Positions 1-6,145 of a stretch of DNA of 6,145 bases are shown in pieces. Made by a program: the position numbers and the translations under genes. The stretch comes from Solirubrobacteraceae bacterium (GTDB lineage: Bacteria; Actinomycetota; Thermoleophilia; Solirubrobacterales; Solirubrobacteraceae): assembly GCA_016462245.1 (NCBI GenBank), contig JAEMTR010000090.1:1-6145 (forward strand). The letters run 5' to 3'. The notes beneath the pieces are model-generated. The model was not told the origin of the DNA. It searched no databases and saw only the letters and a program-made list of their open reading frames with translations. Within the stretch, counting starts at the first letter, position 1; the number at the start of each line of letters is the position of its first letter.

Positions 1-2
1 GC

Positions 3-947
3 CGCGCAGTGCTGGCGGCCGGCAGCCTGCGGCAGCGGCCCGGCTTCGTCACTGGCGAGGACGCCGTCGCAATTGCCGGACTTTCTGCGCGGCTTCAACT
101 TTCAGTCGCGTCGCTGATCATCAACGGCCAGAGCGATCGCGTCGTTGCCGGCCTCGTCGCCAAGCCGGCGGTCGTCGGTGAGGTGGGGATCGCTTCCCAG
201 CTGGCAGAGTCGGGGCGGCTGGTCGCTGCCGCTCCGTTGGTGCCGATCTTCAACCGTTTTGCGTCGCTCCAAGGGCCGGAGGATCAGGCCTCGCTTCAGG
301 CTCTCTTCGAGAAGGTTGACCGTCTCTGGTTCACGGCCGCAATCGGTGCGACGTTGATTGGCATCGCCGCGGCCCCGTCGCTGATCGGTGGCTGGCTTGG
401 TTCTGGTTTCGCGCTGGCCGGCGCTTTCGCAGCGATGTTGATCGCCGCCTACGGTTCGAACCTGCTATTCGGCGTGCGGATCTCCTACTTGAGGGCGTCT
501 GGTAGCGCCAGCCTTGAGGCGCGTCTGGCAACCCGGCTGATCGCGCTCAACCTCGCCTTCACAGTCCCTCTGGCAATCGCGTTCGGCGCTAGCGGTGTTG
601 TCGCCGGAACGTTGATCGCGTACCTAACCGCTGGACTCTGGTTTTCGTCGCAGTTCAGTCGCTACGCGCCGGAAGCTGCGCGTGTGCCCGGCGCGGCGCT
701 GGCCGCGGCCGTCGTCTGGGGGATCGTTTTCGCTCTAATTGGCGGGCTGTTGGCGGCGCTTGCTGCGAGCGAAATCCCGCCCGGCTGGGCGCTGGTTCCA
801 ATCGCTTTCGTTGGCGTTGCCAGCTGGGCTGGATACCTTGCATGCACACTGCGGATTAGGCCGACTCCAAGCGGCCTGCGCCACTGGCGTAAAGAGCTTG
901 AAGCTCAGCTGGCGCTGTCGGCCGAAAGCACGACCCAGTCGCCGTAG
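3..947 (+). CDS. Wzx/MATE-like polysaccharide flippase, C-terminal part (5' truncated by window edge)
   Basis: Probable inner-membrane flippase of the polysaccharide biosynthesis (Wzx/MurJ/MATE-like) superfamily, which moves polyprenyl-linked glycan units across the cytoplasmic membrane. The frame is open to the left edge. A GTG at position 9 could be read as a start, but no ribosome site is visible and about 312 residues is short for a family usually of 400-500, so the N-terminal half is probably outside the window. Counting from that GTG, about eight hydrophobic segments are visible: near residues 26-50, 55-82, 108-130, 134-156, 174-193, 195-216, 228-253 and 260-281. The stretch at 29-63 (QSDRVVAGL followed by VGEVGIAS) matches the family pattern of a helix, an Asp, and a 'VG.y..a' turn at the start of the second half. 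A short basic tail, with WRKELEA near 293-299, closes the protein. The last 43 bases overlap the convergent gene to the right. The superfamily call is fairly safe; the substrate is unknown. Confidence 0.85.
   Translation, partial: RAVLAAGSLRQRPGFVTGEDAVAIAGLSARLQLSVASLIINGQSDRVVAGLVAKPAVVGEVGIASQLAESGRLVAAAPLVPIFNRFASLQGPEDQASLQALFEKVDRLWFTAAIGATLIGIAAAPSLIGGWLGSGFALAGAFAAMLIAAYGSNLLFGVRISYLRASGSASLEARLATRLIALNLAFTVPLAIAFGASGVVAGTLIAYLTAGLWFSSQFSRYAPEAARVPGAALAAAVVWGIVFALIGGLLAALAASEIPPGWALVPIAFVGVASWAGYLACTLRIRPTPSGLRHWRKELEAQLALSAESTTQSP
858..877 (-). other. Small GC-rich dyad 28 bases past the GT-C stop (weak terminator candidate)
   Basis: AGGCCG at 858-863 pairs with CGGCCT at 872-877 around an 8-base loop. 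For minus-strand transcripts this hairpin lies 28 bases beyond the stop at 905. A second short dyad (CGCC/GGCG, 879-889) and an odd palindrome (GAGCTT-G-AAGCTC, 894-906) sit between them. No run of U follows the stem and the whole region is also coding on the plus strand, so it is at best a weak terminator or a 3'-end stabilising structure. Confidence 0.2.
905..947. other. Convergent 3' overlap of flippase and GT-C genes
   Basis: The plus-strand flippase ends with TAG at 945-947. The minus-strand GT-C gene ends with TGA at 907-905. The two coding regions therefore share 43 bases, with each strand encoding the last ~14 codons of one protein. No space is left for a conventional intergenic terminator, so the two transcripts probably overlap as antisense at their 3' ends. 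Confidence 0.85.
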
Positions 948-2554
948 CGGACGCTTTGGTGGTAGTTGTCGGCGATGTAGCGGTCGAGGATCCGAACGCC
1001 CGAGGAGCGTCCAGAGAGGTTTGGTTCAGGCGCAGCGGTTGTCGGCGAGTCCCAGCGCACGATCAGCTGCGGCTTCGTCCGCACGAGGTCGGCGACGATC
1101 TCCCCCTGAACAGGCGCGCTGGTCAGTACGCCTGGCGCCGCAATGTCGTAGCGGGTTGGGTTGGGGCGTTCAGCGAGTACATAGATCAGCGGCGCTCCGG
1201 CTGTAGTGATGTCGGCGCGGCGGCCGACGACGTAGATCGGTTGACCTGGTGAGCTATTCGCTCGCACGTAGCTGACAGCCTCGTCGAGTGGCACTGCTGC
1301 CGCCGCCTCTGCTCGCACCGGCTTAGCGACCGGCGTTGTAAGCGCGACTACCGGTTCACTTACTTGGAGCCAACGTCGCCCGACCCCTTGCACTGTGAGA
1401 TACGCAAGCGAAATAACCGCTACAGCGGCGAAGAGCGTTGCCGCCGCGCTTCGCACTGAGGCGGAACTTCGATTGGATTGGCTCGCGCTCGCAGCCGCGA
1501 TCGCCCAGGCCGCAAGGATCGACGCTGTCACAGCGAGCGGCGCGGTGTGGAAGTAGTCAGGGCGCACGAGCATGTAGTGAGCCATCCCGATTGCGAAGAC
1601 GCCTGCGGCAATCAGCGGCCAATCACGCTGGCGAAGGAAACAGAGCGCAATCGTCACCAATCCGCTCAGCAGCGCGATCAGCAGCGCCAGAGGCAGATAG
1701 AACGGGAGCAGCGCTCCGGCCCAATCGTCGATGCTCGTCAGCGCACCGTTGTAGAGCCTTGGGAACGGCAGCGCTTGGTAGGCCGAGAAGTCCTCAATCG
1801 GATATCGGATCAGCAGATCCCACGACTGGGCGACACCGGCCGACAAAACCACCGGTAGGTAAGCGATCACGGCAACGACGACAGCGCCGATGACTACGCG
1901 GCCGATCTGCCGGGCCCGCTCAGCTGGCGCGGCCGTGCTGATCGCCAGGGCGAGAACGATTCCGACACCGAGGTAGGCCGCAAACTCGATTCGCCAGGCG
2001 AGGCAGAGTCCGACGAGAGCGCCGGCCCACAGCGGCCTGCGCTCAAAGAGAAGTAGCGCCGCGAGTGCGAAGACGAGCGCGAGTGGCGATGGATGGGGGC
2101 CGCTCGGGAAGGCCATCGCGCAGATGCTGATCAGCCAAACAACGAGCGACAGATACGGCCCCGCACGCCTCCGCGCGAGGCGCCACGCAAGCAGTGCTAC
2201 TGCCGCATCGGCTAGTAGGCGAACTATCCGCCACCAAAGCAGCGACGGCCCGAGCAATGCTGAGAGCCCGCCGAGCAGATACGGCTGGCCCGGCGGGTAG
2301 TACCACCAAAAGTCGCCGTACGGAACTTGTCCGTCCGCGATCCGCGCGGCAGCTTGGAGCATCAACCCTTCGTCGTTCGGCTGGACGCCGTTCAGGATCG
2401 TCAAGCCCGAAAGGAAGAGCCCGCCAGCGAAGAGCAGCAGCGGAACGAACCAAACCGGCGCCGATCGAAGCGATTGGGGCCCAAGCGGGCGCTCCGGGCC
2501 CTGGGCGACGTCGCTGTTCATCGGTCGATCGTATGCGACGCTGCTGTCGCCCAC
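905..2554 (-). CDS. GT-C membrane glycosyltransferase, GT39/PMT_2 (ArnT/RgtA-D-like)
   Basis: Polytopic glycosyltransferase likely to use a polyprenyl-phosphate sugar on the outer membrane face. After one hydrophobic segment (about 33-54) the first outer loop carries NDEG at 60-63, the place of the catalytic acidic residue in GT-C enzymes. It is followed by VPYGDF (77-82) and YYPPGQPYL (85-93), a hallmark of PMT_2/GT39-like proteins. About ten more membrane segments follow up to residue ~390, with RPDYFH at 331-336 resembling a conserved late-loop motif. Residues ~400-549 form a soluble C-terminal domain (IYVVG at 440-444, IYVLAERP at 457-464, LDRYI at 523-527) seen in related hypothetical glycosyltransferases. 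The start is uncertain. GTG at 2554 lies 8 bases after the upstream stop, while ATG at 2521 (residue 12) also fits; neither has a clear Shine-Dalgarno. It is the last gene of the minus-strand run and its 3' end overlaps the convergent flippase. Acceptor and sugar are unknown. Confidence 0.9.
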   Translation of the reverse strand: MGDSSVAYDRPMNSDVAQGPERPLGPQSLRSAPVWFVPLLLFAGGLFLSGLTILNGVQPNDEGLMLQAAARIADGQVPYGDFWWYYPPGQPYLLGGLSALLGPSLLWWRIVRLLADAAVALLAWRLARRRAGPYLSLVVWLISICAMAFPSGPHPSPLALVFALAALLLFERRPLWAGALVGLCLAWRIEFAAYLGVGIVLALAISTAAPAERARQIGRVVIGAVVVAVIAYLPVVLSAGVAQSWDLLIRYPIEDFSAYQALPFPRLYNGALTSIDDWAGALLPFYLPLALLIALLSGLVTIALCFLRQRDWPLIAAGVFAIGMAHYMLVRPDYFHTAPLAVTASILAAWAIAAASASQSNRSSASVRSAAATLFAAVAVISLAYLTVQGVGRRWLQVSEPVVALTTPVAKPVRAEAAAAVPLDEAVSYVRANSSPGQPIYVVGRRADITTAGAPLIYVLAERPNPTRYDIAAPGVLTSAPVQGEIVADLVRTKPQLIVRWDSPTTAAPEPNLSGRSSGVRILDRYIADNYHQSVRYGDWVVLSADSAS

Positions 2555-2562
2555 GGCCAGCT

Positions 2563-4215
2563 CTACTGGTCAGGGAGGCCTGCAGCGGCCGCCATGTCCG
2601 GTCGGTAGCGCAGCTCGTAGAGCGTTGCGCAGCCGAACCGCTCCGGTGGGTGCGCGAGCAATGGTGCGAGAGATCTGTCAAGCGCGCTGACATCTTTCAG
2701 ACGGCAGTCGGCCAGGAGCCAACGGGCTCGTGAGTCAATAACGAAGTCGCGCGCCGCCTGCCCCGTCAGCCGACCTTCGAAGAGGTCATTCGCAGTCGTC
2801 GCTCGGTACGACCAGTTGGGCGTCCATGAAAACGGGCCGACATAGGTCTCTCGGCCGGTCCGTCCTGGCACCAGCAGGCTTGAGTAGCTGGGCGCCAGCA
2901 CGCCGCCGGGGCGCGGGTCCTGCTCGAGCGCATTAAGGGCATCGACCTCCCCGGGGAAGACCCAATACGGGTCGGCCGCTGAGTGGACACTGTTATAGAA
3001 GACTTCGACCTTATGCGCGGTGCCGGGAACTATCAGCAGCCCAACGACGATCACAACGGCCCATGTTGGTGTCCTGATCGGCAAGCTCTTGACGCCGATC
3101 ACGGCGAGGATCGCCAGTGGCAGCATCAGCCCTTGCCAGCTGTGGTAGGGGAAAGTCCCGGTCGGCGCGAGGTAGACGGCGATGATCGCCAGCGGCCAAA
3201 CGCGCAGCGCAACGTCCTGCCAGCTAGGAGCCTTTAGTCGGTAGGCGAACGCGGCCGGCAAGGCGAGCGGAATCAGCGTCGCGACTACTGCCCACCATGG
3301 CCAGGCCCAAAGAGCTTGAGCACCAGCGCGGTTGACCTCACCGGCCAGCTTCCAGCCGGGGTCGGCGCGCGACAGCCATAAGTAGTAGATCGCTGGCAAG
3401 GCCGCCGCCGTTCCAACTACGGCCAGCATCAGCCACGACGGGCGGCGGCCGCCAAGGCGCGGAAGCGCACGCAGCAGCTCGACGGCGATCACGATGCCGG
3501 CGATCTCGGCGCCCTGCCACGGCTGCAGCCAGGTGATGATCAGCACACCCAGCGCAGACCAGATCAAAATTGCCGTGCGGCGCGTCTCGCGCCAGCGTTC
3601 CAGCGCCAGCAGGACGAGTGGAATCATGAAGACCGCAATTGCCGTGAAGAGGTAGCCCCAGAGGTAATGGGCCGACCAGATCTCGCCGGTAATGAAACCG
3701 AAGGTGTAAGTCCGCGGCTTGCCGCCCCAGCCGGTCCAAGCAACGATTGCGACGACAGGCATCACGGAGAAAAGAGCCAGTGCGAGAGCGGCGTGCTGAG
3801 CGCCCTTGCCGATCACGAGGCGGCGGACGTAGAGCAGGCAGCCGATGAAGGTGACAGCGATCGCGACCGGCTTCCAGAGCAGATAGCTAAGGCCGACTGA
3901 GATCCCGACGTAGTGGTGAATCAGCCCACTGATTAAAAAGCCGGGGTGGAGGAAGCGCCGCTCGCCGGGGGCGAGGTCCCACGCGTTGCCAATCAGGACG
4001 TGGTTTCCGGCGTCGCGGATCCACCAGAGGTATTGCATCTGGTCGGTCGCAAAGAACCCATCGGCAGCAGAGAGGTCGCGGCCCTTGCTGGCGAGCGCAA
4101 TCAGTGGCGCCATCGCTAGCGCTGTCAGCGCCAATAGGCAGAGAAGCTCAAAAGGGTCGAGGCCGATCTTCGCAGCCGACCGCGTGATCAGGCCCGGGCG
4201 GGCAGAGGCGTCCAC
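2563..4215 (-). CDS. Polytopic membrane protein, GT-C-like, function unassigned
   Basis: Large integral membrane protein of 550 residues with about 11-12 hydrophobic segments: near 21-43, 92-107, 111-131, 139-160, 183-205, 213-230, 233-250, 260-280, 303-325, 337-352, 362-378 and 383-398. An outer domain of about 150 residues follows. The layout (short N-terminus, one helix, a large first loop with acidic and aromatic residues, many helices, a soluble C-terminus) resembles GT-C glycosyltransferases. The first loop has TDQMQYLWWIRDAGNH (57-72) and FLHPGFLISG (88-97), where D58 could play the catalytic role. The tail has GVLAPSYSSL (438-447) and PGRTGRETYVG (450-460), then a Trp-rich patch to 468. 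Two cysteines, C504 and C529, in this outer domain might pair. I do not recognise a named family, and the GT-C role is inferred from topology and neighbours. It could instead be a polymerase- or ligase-like partner. The GTG start directly abuts the upstream TAG in the same frame. Confidence 0.88.
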   Translation of the reverse strand: MDASARPGLITRSAAKIGLDPFELLCLLALTALAMAPLIALASKGRDLSAADGFFATDQMQYLWWIRDAGNHVLIGNAWDLAPGERRFLHPGFLISGLIHHYVGISVGLSYLLWKPVAIAVTFIGCLLYVRRLVIGKGAQHAALALALFSVMPVVAIVAWTGWGGKPRTYTFGFITGEIWSAHYLWGYLFTAIAVFMIPLVLLALERWRETRRTAILIWSALGVLIITWLQPWQGAEIAGIVIAVELLRALPRLGGRRPSWLMLAVVGTAAALPAIYYLWLSRADPGWKLAGEVNRAGAQALWAWPWWAVVATLIPLALPAAFAYRLKAPSWQDVALRVWPLAIIAVYLAPTGTFPYHSWQGLMLPLAILAVIGVKSLPIRTPTWAVVIVVGLLIVPGTAHKVEVFYNSVHSAADPYWVFPGEVDALNALEQDPRPGGVLAPSYSSLLVPGRTGRETYVGPFSWTPNWSYRATTANDLFEGRLTGQAARDFVIDSRARWLLADCRLKDVSALDRSLAPLLAHPPERFGCATLYELRYRPDMAAAAGLPDQ

Positions 4216-4218
4216 CTA
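4213..4218 (-). other. In-frame stop/start junction (TAG-GTG)
   Basis: On the minus strand the TAG stop of the GT4 gene (4218-4216) is followed with no gap by the GTG start of the membrane-protein gene (4215-4213), in the same reading frame. The bases just upstream contain no GGAGG-like ribosome site, so translation of the second gene probably depends on ribosomes that have just ended the first (termination-reinitiation). Read-through of the single amber codon would give a fusion of about 1004 residues. The arrangement is seen directly; the mechanism is inferred. Confidence 0.75.
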
Positions 4219-5577
4219 GCTGCCCGGCGTCAATGTTCGGCGCAGGTTACGCAGCGCGCGGGCGGCGGCCCCGCGCAGGCCGTGCGTGGCGTGGGTCTCG
4301 GCAAGCAGCGGTGGATATTGAGCGAGAGTGACGCGCCGCAGTGCAGATCGGTCGGGTGATCCGGTCGCGATCTCGTCACCGCAGATCGCGCTCAGCGAAG
4401 CGGCCGCCTGCTGCCAAGTCATCTTCGGAGCGAGCCGTTCCAGAGAGAGTTTCGCTGCCGCCAGCCGCGCGGGGTCGTCGAGCAGCGCGCTGATCGCCTC
4501 GGCGAGCCCAGGCGCGTCCGCGGGTGCGACGGTCAGCCCGAGCCCTTCGCGCTCGATCAGCGCCGAGAGCGTGTCGCCGCTGGTCGCCACGATCGGCAGC
4601 GAGGCCCAGATGTAATCAAGCATTCTGGTTCGAAAGGCGAGGCGGCTCTCAAGGTGGTCGTGGTGCGTGCTGACTCCAAGGTCGGCTTCCAGCAGCCAGC
4701 CACCGCGCTCGTCGTAGTCGACCCAGCCGCGGTTGACGTGGACGACTTCGCCTTCAAGACCGCTGCGCGTCAGGTGGCCGAGCATCCGCTGGCCGGCGCG
4801 CATCGCGTCAAGCTCTTCGCTGGCTGGTCGGCCGATGCCCATCATCACAAGGTGCGTGCGCGGGCTGCCGCTGCGCTGTTTTTCGATAAGGCCGATCGCG
4901 TCGATCGCGGTCTCTGGGTCGAGCCAGTTCCAAACGCCGCCTCCCCAGAGCACGATCCGGTCATCGGCGGCGATCGAAGGGAACATCAAGCGGATTGGGG
5001 TAGAGGTGTGCGCAACCGGTGGATTTGTCGGTAGGCCGAACGGAACCACGTCGATAACCGACCGCAGCGTCGGATCGCGCGAGTAATCCTCAATCTGAAC
5101 GAGCCCTTCGGCGGCCATCACGCCGAGCCAGAGGTCGCGCTGCTGTTCGCTGGCGCAGATCACAAAAGAGGCGGCAGCTAGCTGAGCGATCGAGGCCAGC
5201 GTCACGGTGCGCTGCTGGCGCCTGCGAGCCGCGCTCGGCTTGTCGCGCCCGGCTTCGAGCACCTCGAAGACGGTTGGGTTGTAAAGGTCGGCGATTAGGC
5301 GCGTGCCTAGCGACGGCAGCTTCGACAGCAGCCGTGGCGGTAGCGACTGAGCGATGACGAATTCGGAGGCGGCAACAGCGGCCGATAGCTCGTCGTAGTC
5401 GGCGAAGCCAGCTTCGACCAATGAGATCCGTGGATCGCCGGTCTCGCTTGGCGCTGGCGCTGCGATCGTCACTTCGTGCGCGCTGGCGAGCACGCGCGCG
5501 AGCTCGAGCGCGCGGATTGCCGGGCCTGCAACTTGCGGGCCGATCGGCTCAGCGCAGACAACGAGAACGCGCGCCAT
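4216..5577 (-). CDS. GT-B fold glycosyltransferase, family 4 (group 1)
   Basis: Cytosolic or membrane-associated glycosyltransferase that would transfer a sugar from a nucleotide donor to a lipid-linked glycan. The N-terminal Rossmann half starts with MARVLVVCAEP and has GPAIRALELARVLA (18-31), the acceptor-side glycine/helix motif. LIADLYNPTVFEVLE (94-108) and CASEQQRDLWLG (141-152) follow. The linker DVVPFGLP (176-183) leads into the donor-binding half: IVLWGGGVWNWLDPETA (208-224), LVMMGIGRP (243-251) and VNRGWVDYDERGGWLLEADLG (281-301). The catalytic region is HHDHLESRLAFRTR (305-318), then MLDYIWASLPIV (319-330). This diverges from the textbook E-x7-E, but I recall the same pattern in actinobacterial relatives. 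The full length of 453 residues is normal, and a basic tail (RALRNLRR, 440-447) may touch the membrane. The ATG at 5577 lies 8 bases after the preceding gene's stop. An AAGG sits only 2 bases from the ATG, and a GAG lies further upstream. Sugar specificity cannot be read from the sequence. Confidence 0.92.
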   Translation of the reverse strand: MARVLVVCAEPIGPQVAGPAIRALELARVLASAHEVTIAAPAPSETGDPRISLVEAGFADYDELSAAVAASEFVIAQSLPPRLLSKLPSLGTRLIADLYNPTVFEVLEAGRDKPSAARRRQQRTVTLASIAQLAAASFVICASEQQRDLWLGVMAAEGLVQIEDYSRDPTLRSVIDVVPFGLPTNPPVAHTSTPIRLMFPSIAADDRIVLWGGGVWNWLDPETAIDAIGLIEKQRSGSPRTHLVMMGIGRPASEELDAMRAGQRMLGHLTRSGLEGEVVHVNRGWVDYDERGGWLLEADLGVSTHHDHLESRLAFRTRMLDYIWASLPIVATSGDTLSALIEREGLGLTVAPADAPGLAEAISALLDDPARLAAAKLSLERLAPKMTWQQAAASLSAICGDEIATGSPDRSALRRVTLAQYPPLLAETHATHGLRGAAARALRNLRRTLTPGS

Positions 5578-5585
5578 CGCCTTGC

Positions 5586-6145
5586 TCAGGGAACCGGTTC
5601 GCTGTTGGGCGCGCTCTGCTCAGTCGGCTGGAGGTCAACGGCCGGGCGGCGCAGCAGAGACCAGCGGCGGCGCTTCTCATCAACGCGGTAACGGGCCAGC
5701 ACGGTCAGCGTCTCAAGCCCGTAACGGACCGAGGCGCGGAACGAAACGCTCGACGCTTCAAGGAAGTAACGGGTCGGAATCGGTAGCTCAACTACGCGCG
5801 CGTTGCGGTCAACGATCTGAGCGAAGATCTCCTGATCGAATACGAAGCCATCGCTGTTGCGCAGGAACGGGATCGAGCGCAGAAAGTCGGTTGAGAAGGC
5901 GCGGTAGCCGGTGTGGTACTCGGAGAAATCCTTCGTGAAGGCTTGGTTCTCGGTCCAGGTCAGGGCGCGGTTACCGATCCACTTCCAGCGCGGCATTCCG
6001 CCGGCGATCGCTCGGTCCTCAAGCAGCCTCGAACCCATCACAACGTCGGCGCGCCCTTCGATGATCGGCCGCACCATTTCGGTTACTAGGGCGGCGTCGT
6101 ACTGATGGTCGGCGTGAACCATCACGACGACGTCGGCACCGTCGA
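5586..6145 (-). CDS. Family 2 glycosyltransferase, DPM1-like (5' truncated by window edge)
   Basis: C-terminal two thirds of a GT-A fold family 2 glycosyltransferase of the dolichyl/polyprenyl-phosphate sugar synthase type. The frame runs off the right edge, and roughly 90-100 N-terminal residues should lie beyond it. The visible part begins GADVVVMVHADHQYD; HADHQYD occupies the metal-binding DxD position (codons around 6098-6118). After it come ADVVMGSR, the GMPRWKWIGNRALT segment, SEYHTGYRAF, then RNSDGFVFDQEI and PIPTRYFLEASS, all in the order expected for this subfamily. There are no C-terminal membrane helices. Instead it ends in a basic patch (DEKRRRWSLLRR) and a Pro/Gln-rich tail. A possible internal GTG near 6125 would remove half the domain and is not credible as the start. 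First visible gene of the minus-strand run, it could make the polyprenyl-phosphate sugar that the two GT-C-like proteins downstream would use (inference). Alternatively it adds a sugar directly to a lipid-linked glycan. Confidence 0.92.
   Translation of the reverse strand, partial: DGADVVVMVHADHQYDAALVTEMVRPIIEGRADVVMGSRLLEDRAIAGGMPRWKWIGNRALTWTENQAFTKDFSEYHTGYRAFSTDFLRSIPFLRNSDGFVFDQEIFAQIVDRNARVVELPIPTRYFLEASSVSFRASVRYGLETLTVLARYRVDEKRRRWSLLRRPAVDLQPTEQSAPNSEPVP

Noticed and set aside
9..11. GTG at position 9 as the true start of the flippase
   Set aside because: The frame stays open to the window edge, no ribosome site is visible, and the protein would lack the N-terminal half of the family.
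858..906. Cluster of short dyads considered as a Rho-independent terminator for the minus-strand operon
   Set aside because: Stems are only 4-6 base pairs and no U-tract follows, and the region is coding on the other strand. Kept only as a low-confidence structure.
739..1206. Plus-strand open frame spanning the convergent junction
   Set aside because: Arg-rich composition, no recognisable motif, and it overlaps the ends of two convincing genes in another frame.
2194..2733. Plus-strand open frame of about 179 codons opposite the two membrane-protein genes, with another on the minus strand at 2043-2693
   Set aside because: Composition is Arg/Ala/Ser-rich low-complexity typical of shadow frames in GC-rich DNA. 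It crosses a junction of two well-supported genes and shows no domain.
4893..4909. Tandem 8-base repeat CGATCGCG separated by one base
   Set aside because: It lies inside the GT4 gene and encodes the repeated Ala-Ile in AIDAIG, so it is explained by coding.
5421..5938. Plus-strand open frames opposite the junction of the GT4 and GT2 genes
   Set aside because: They are antisense to strongly motif-supported coding sequence and have shadow-like Arg/Ala composition.

Overview
This window is a gene-dense, GC-rich (low 60s percent by eye) piece of a bacterial surface-polysaccharide locus. It holds five protein-coding genes with almost no non-coding DNA. The GC bias, GTG starts, weak Shine-Dalgarno sequences and protein style suggest an actinobacterium. 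Resemblance to Thermoleophilia/Solirubrobacterales proteins is an impression from memory, not a search result.

Layout: the first ~950 bases carry, on the plus strand, the C-terminal part of a Wzx/MATE-like polysaccharide flippase whose start lies left of the window. The rest is a minus-strand run of four genes, read right to left: (1) a DPM1-like family 2 glycosyltransferase, cut at the right edge; (2) a GT-B fold family 4 glycosyltransferase; (3) a ~550-residue polytopic membrane protein resembling a GT-C enzyme but not clearly assignable; (4) a ~549-residue GT39/PMT_2-like GT-C glycosyltransferase. Gaps within the run are 8, 0 and 8 bases, so it looks like one operon. Its last gene and the flippase converge and overlap tail to tail by 43 bases. 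No gene-free stretch exceeds 10 bases. I see no RNA genes, mobile elements, CRISPR arrays or convincing promoters or terminators.

How the genes may work together (inference): the GT2 enzyme could charge a polyprenyl-phosphate with a sugar, or build on one. The cytosolic GT4 enzyme would extend a lipid-linked glycan, the flippase would move it across the membrane, and the two GT-C-like proteins would add sugars on the outer face from polyprenyl-phosphate donors. Nothing identifies the sugar or the final polymer.

The oddest structural detail is that the GT4 gene and the downstream membrane-protein gene share one reading frame and are separated by a single TAG codon followed directly by a GTG start. 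The least characterised gene is that membrane protein. I found no clear evidence of a wholly new kind of system.
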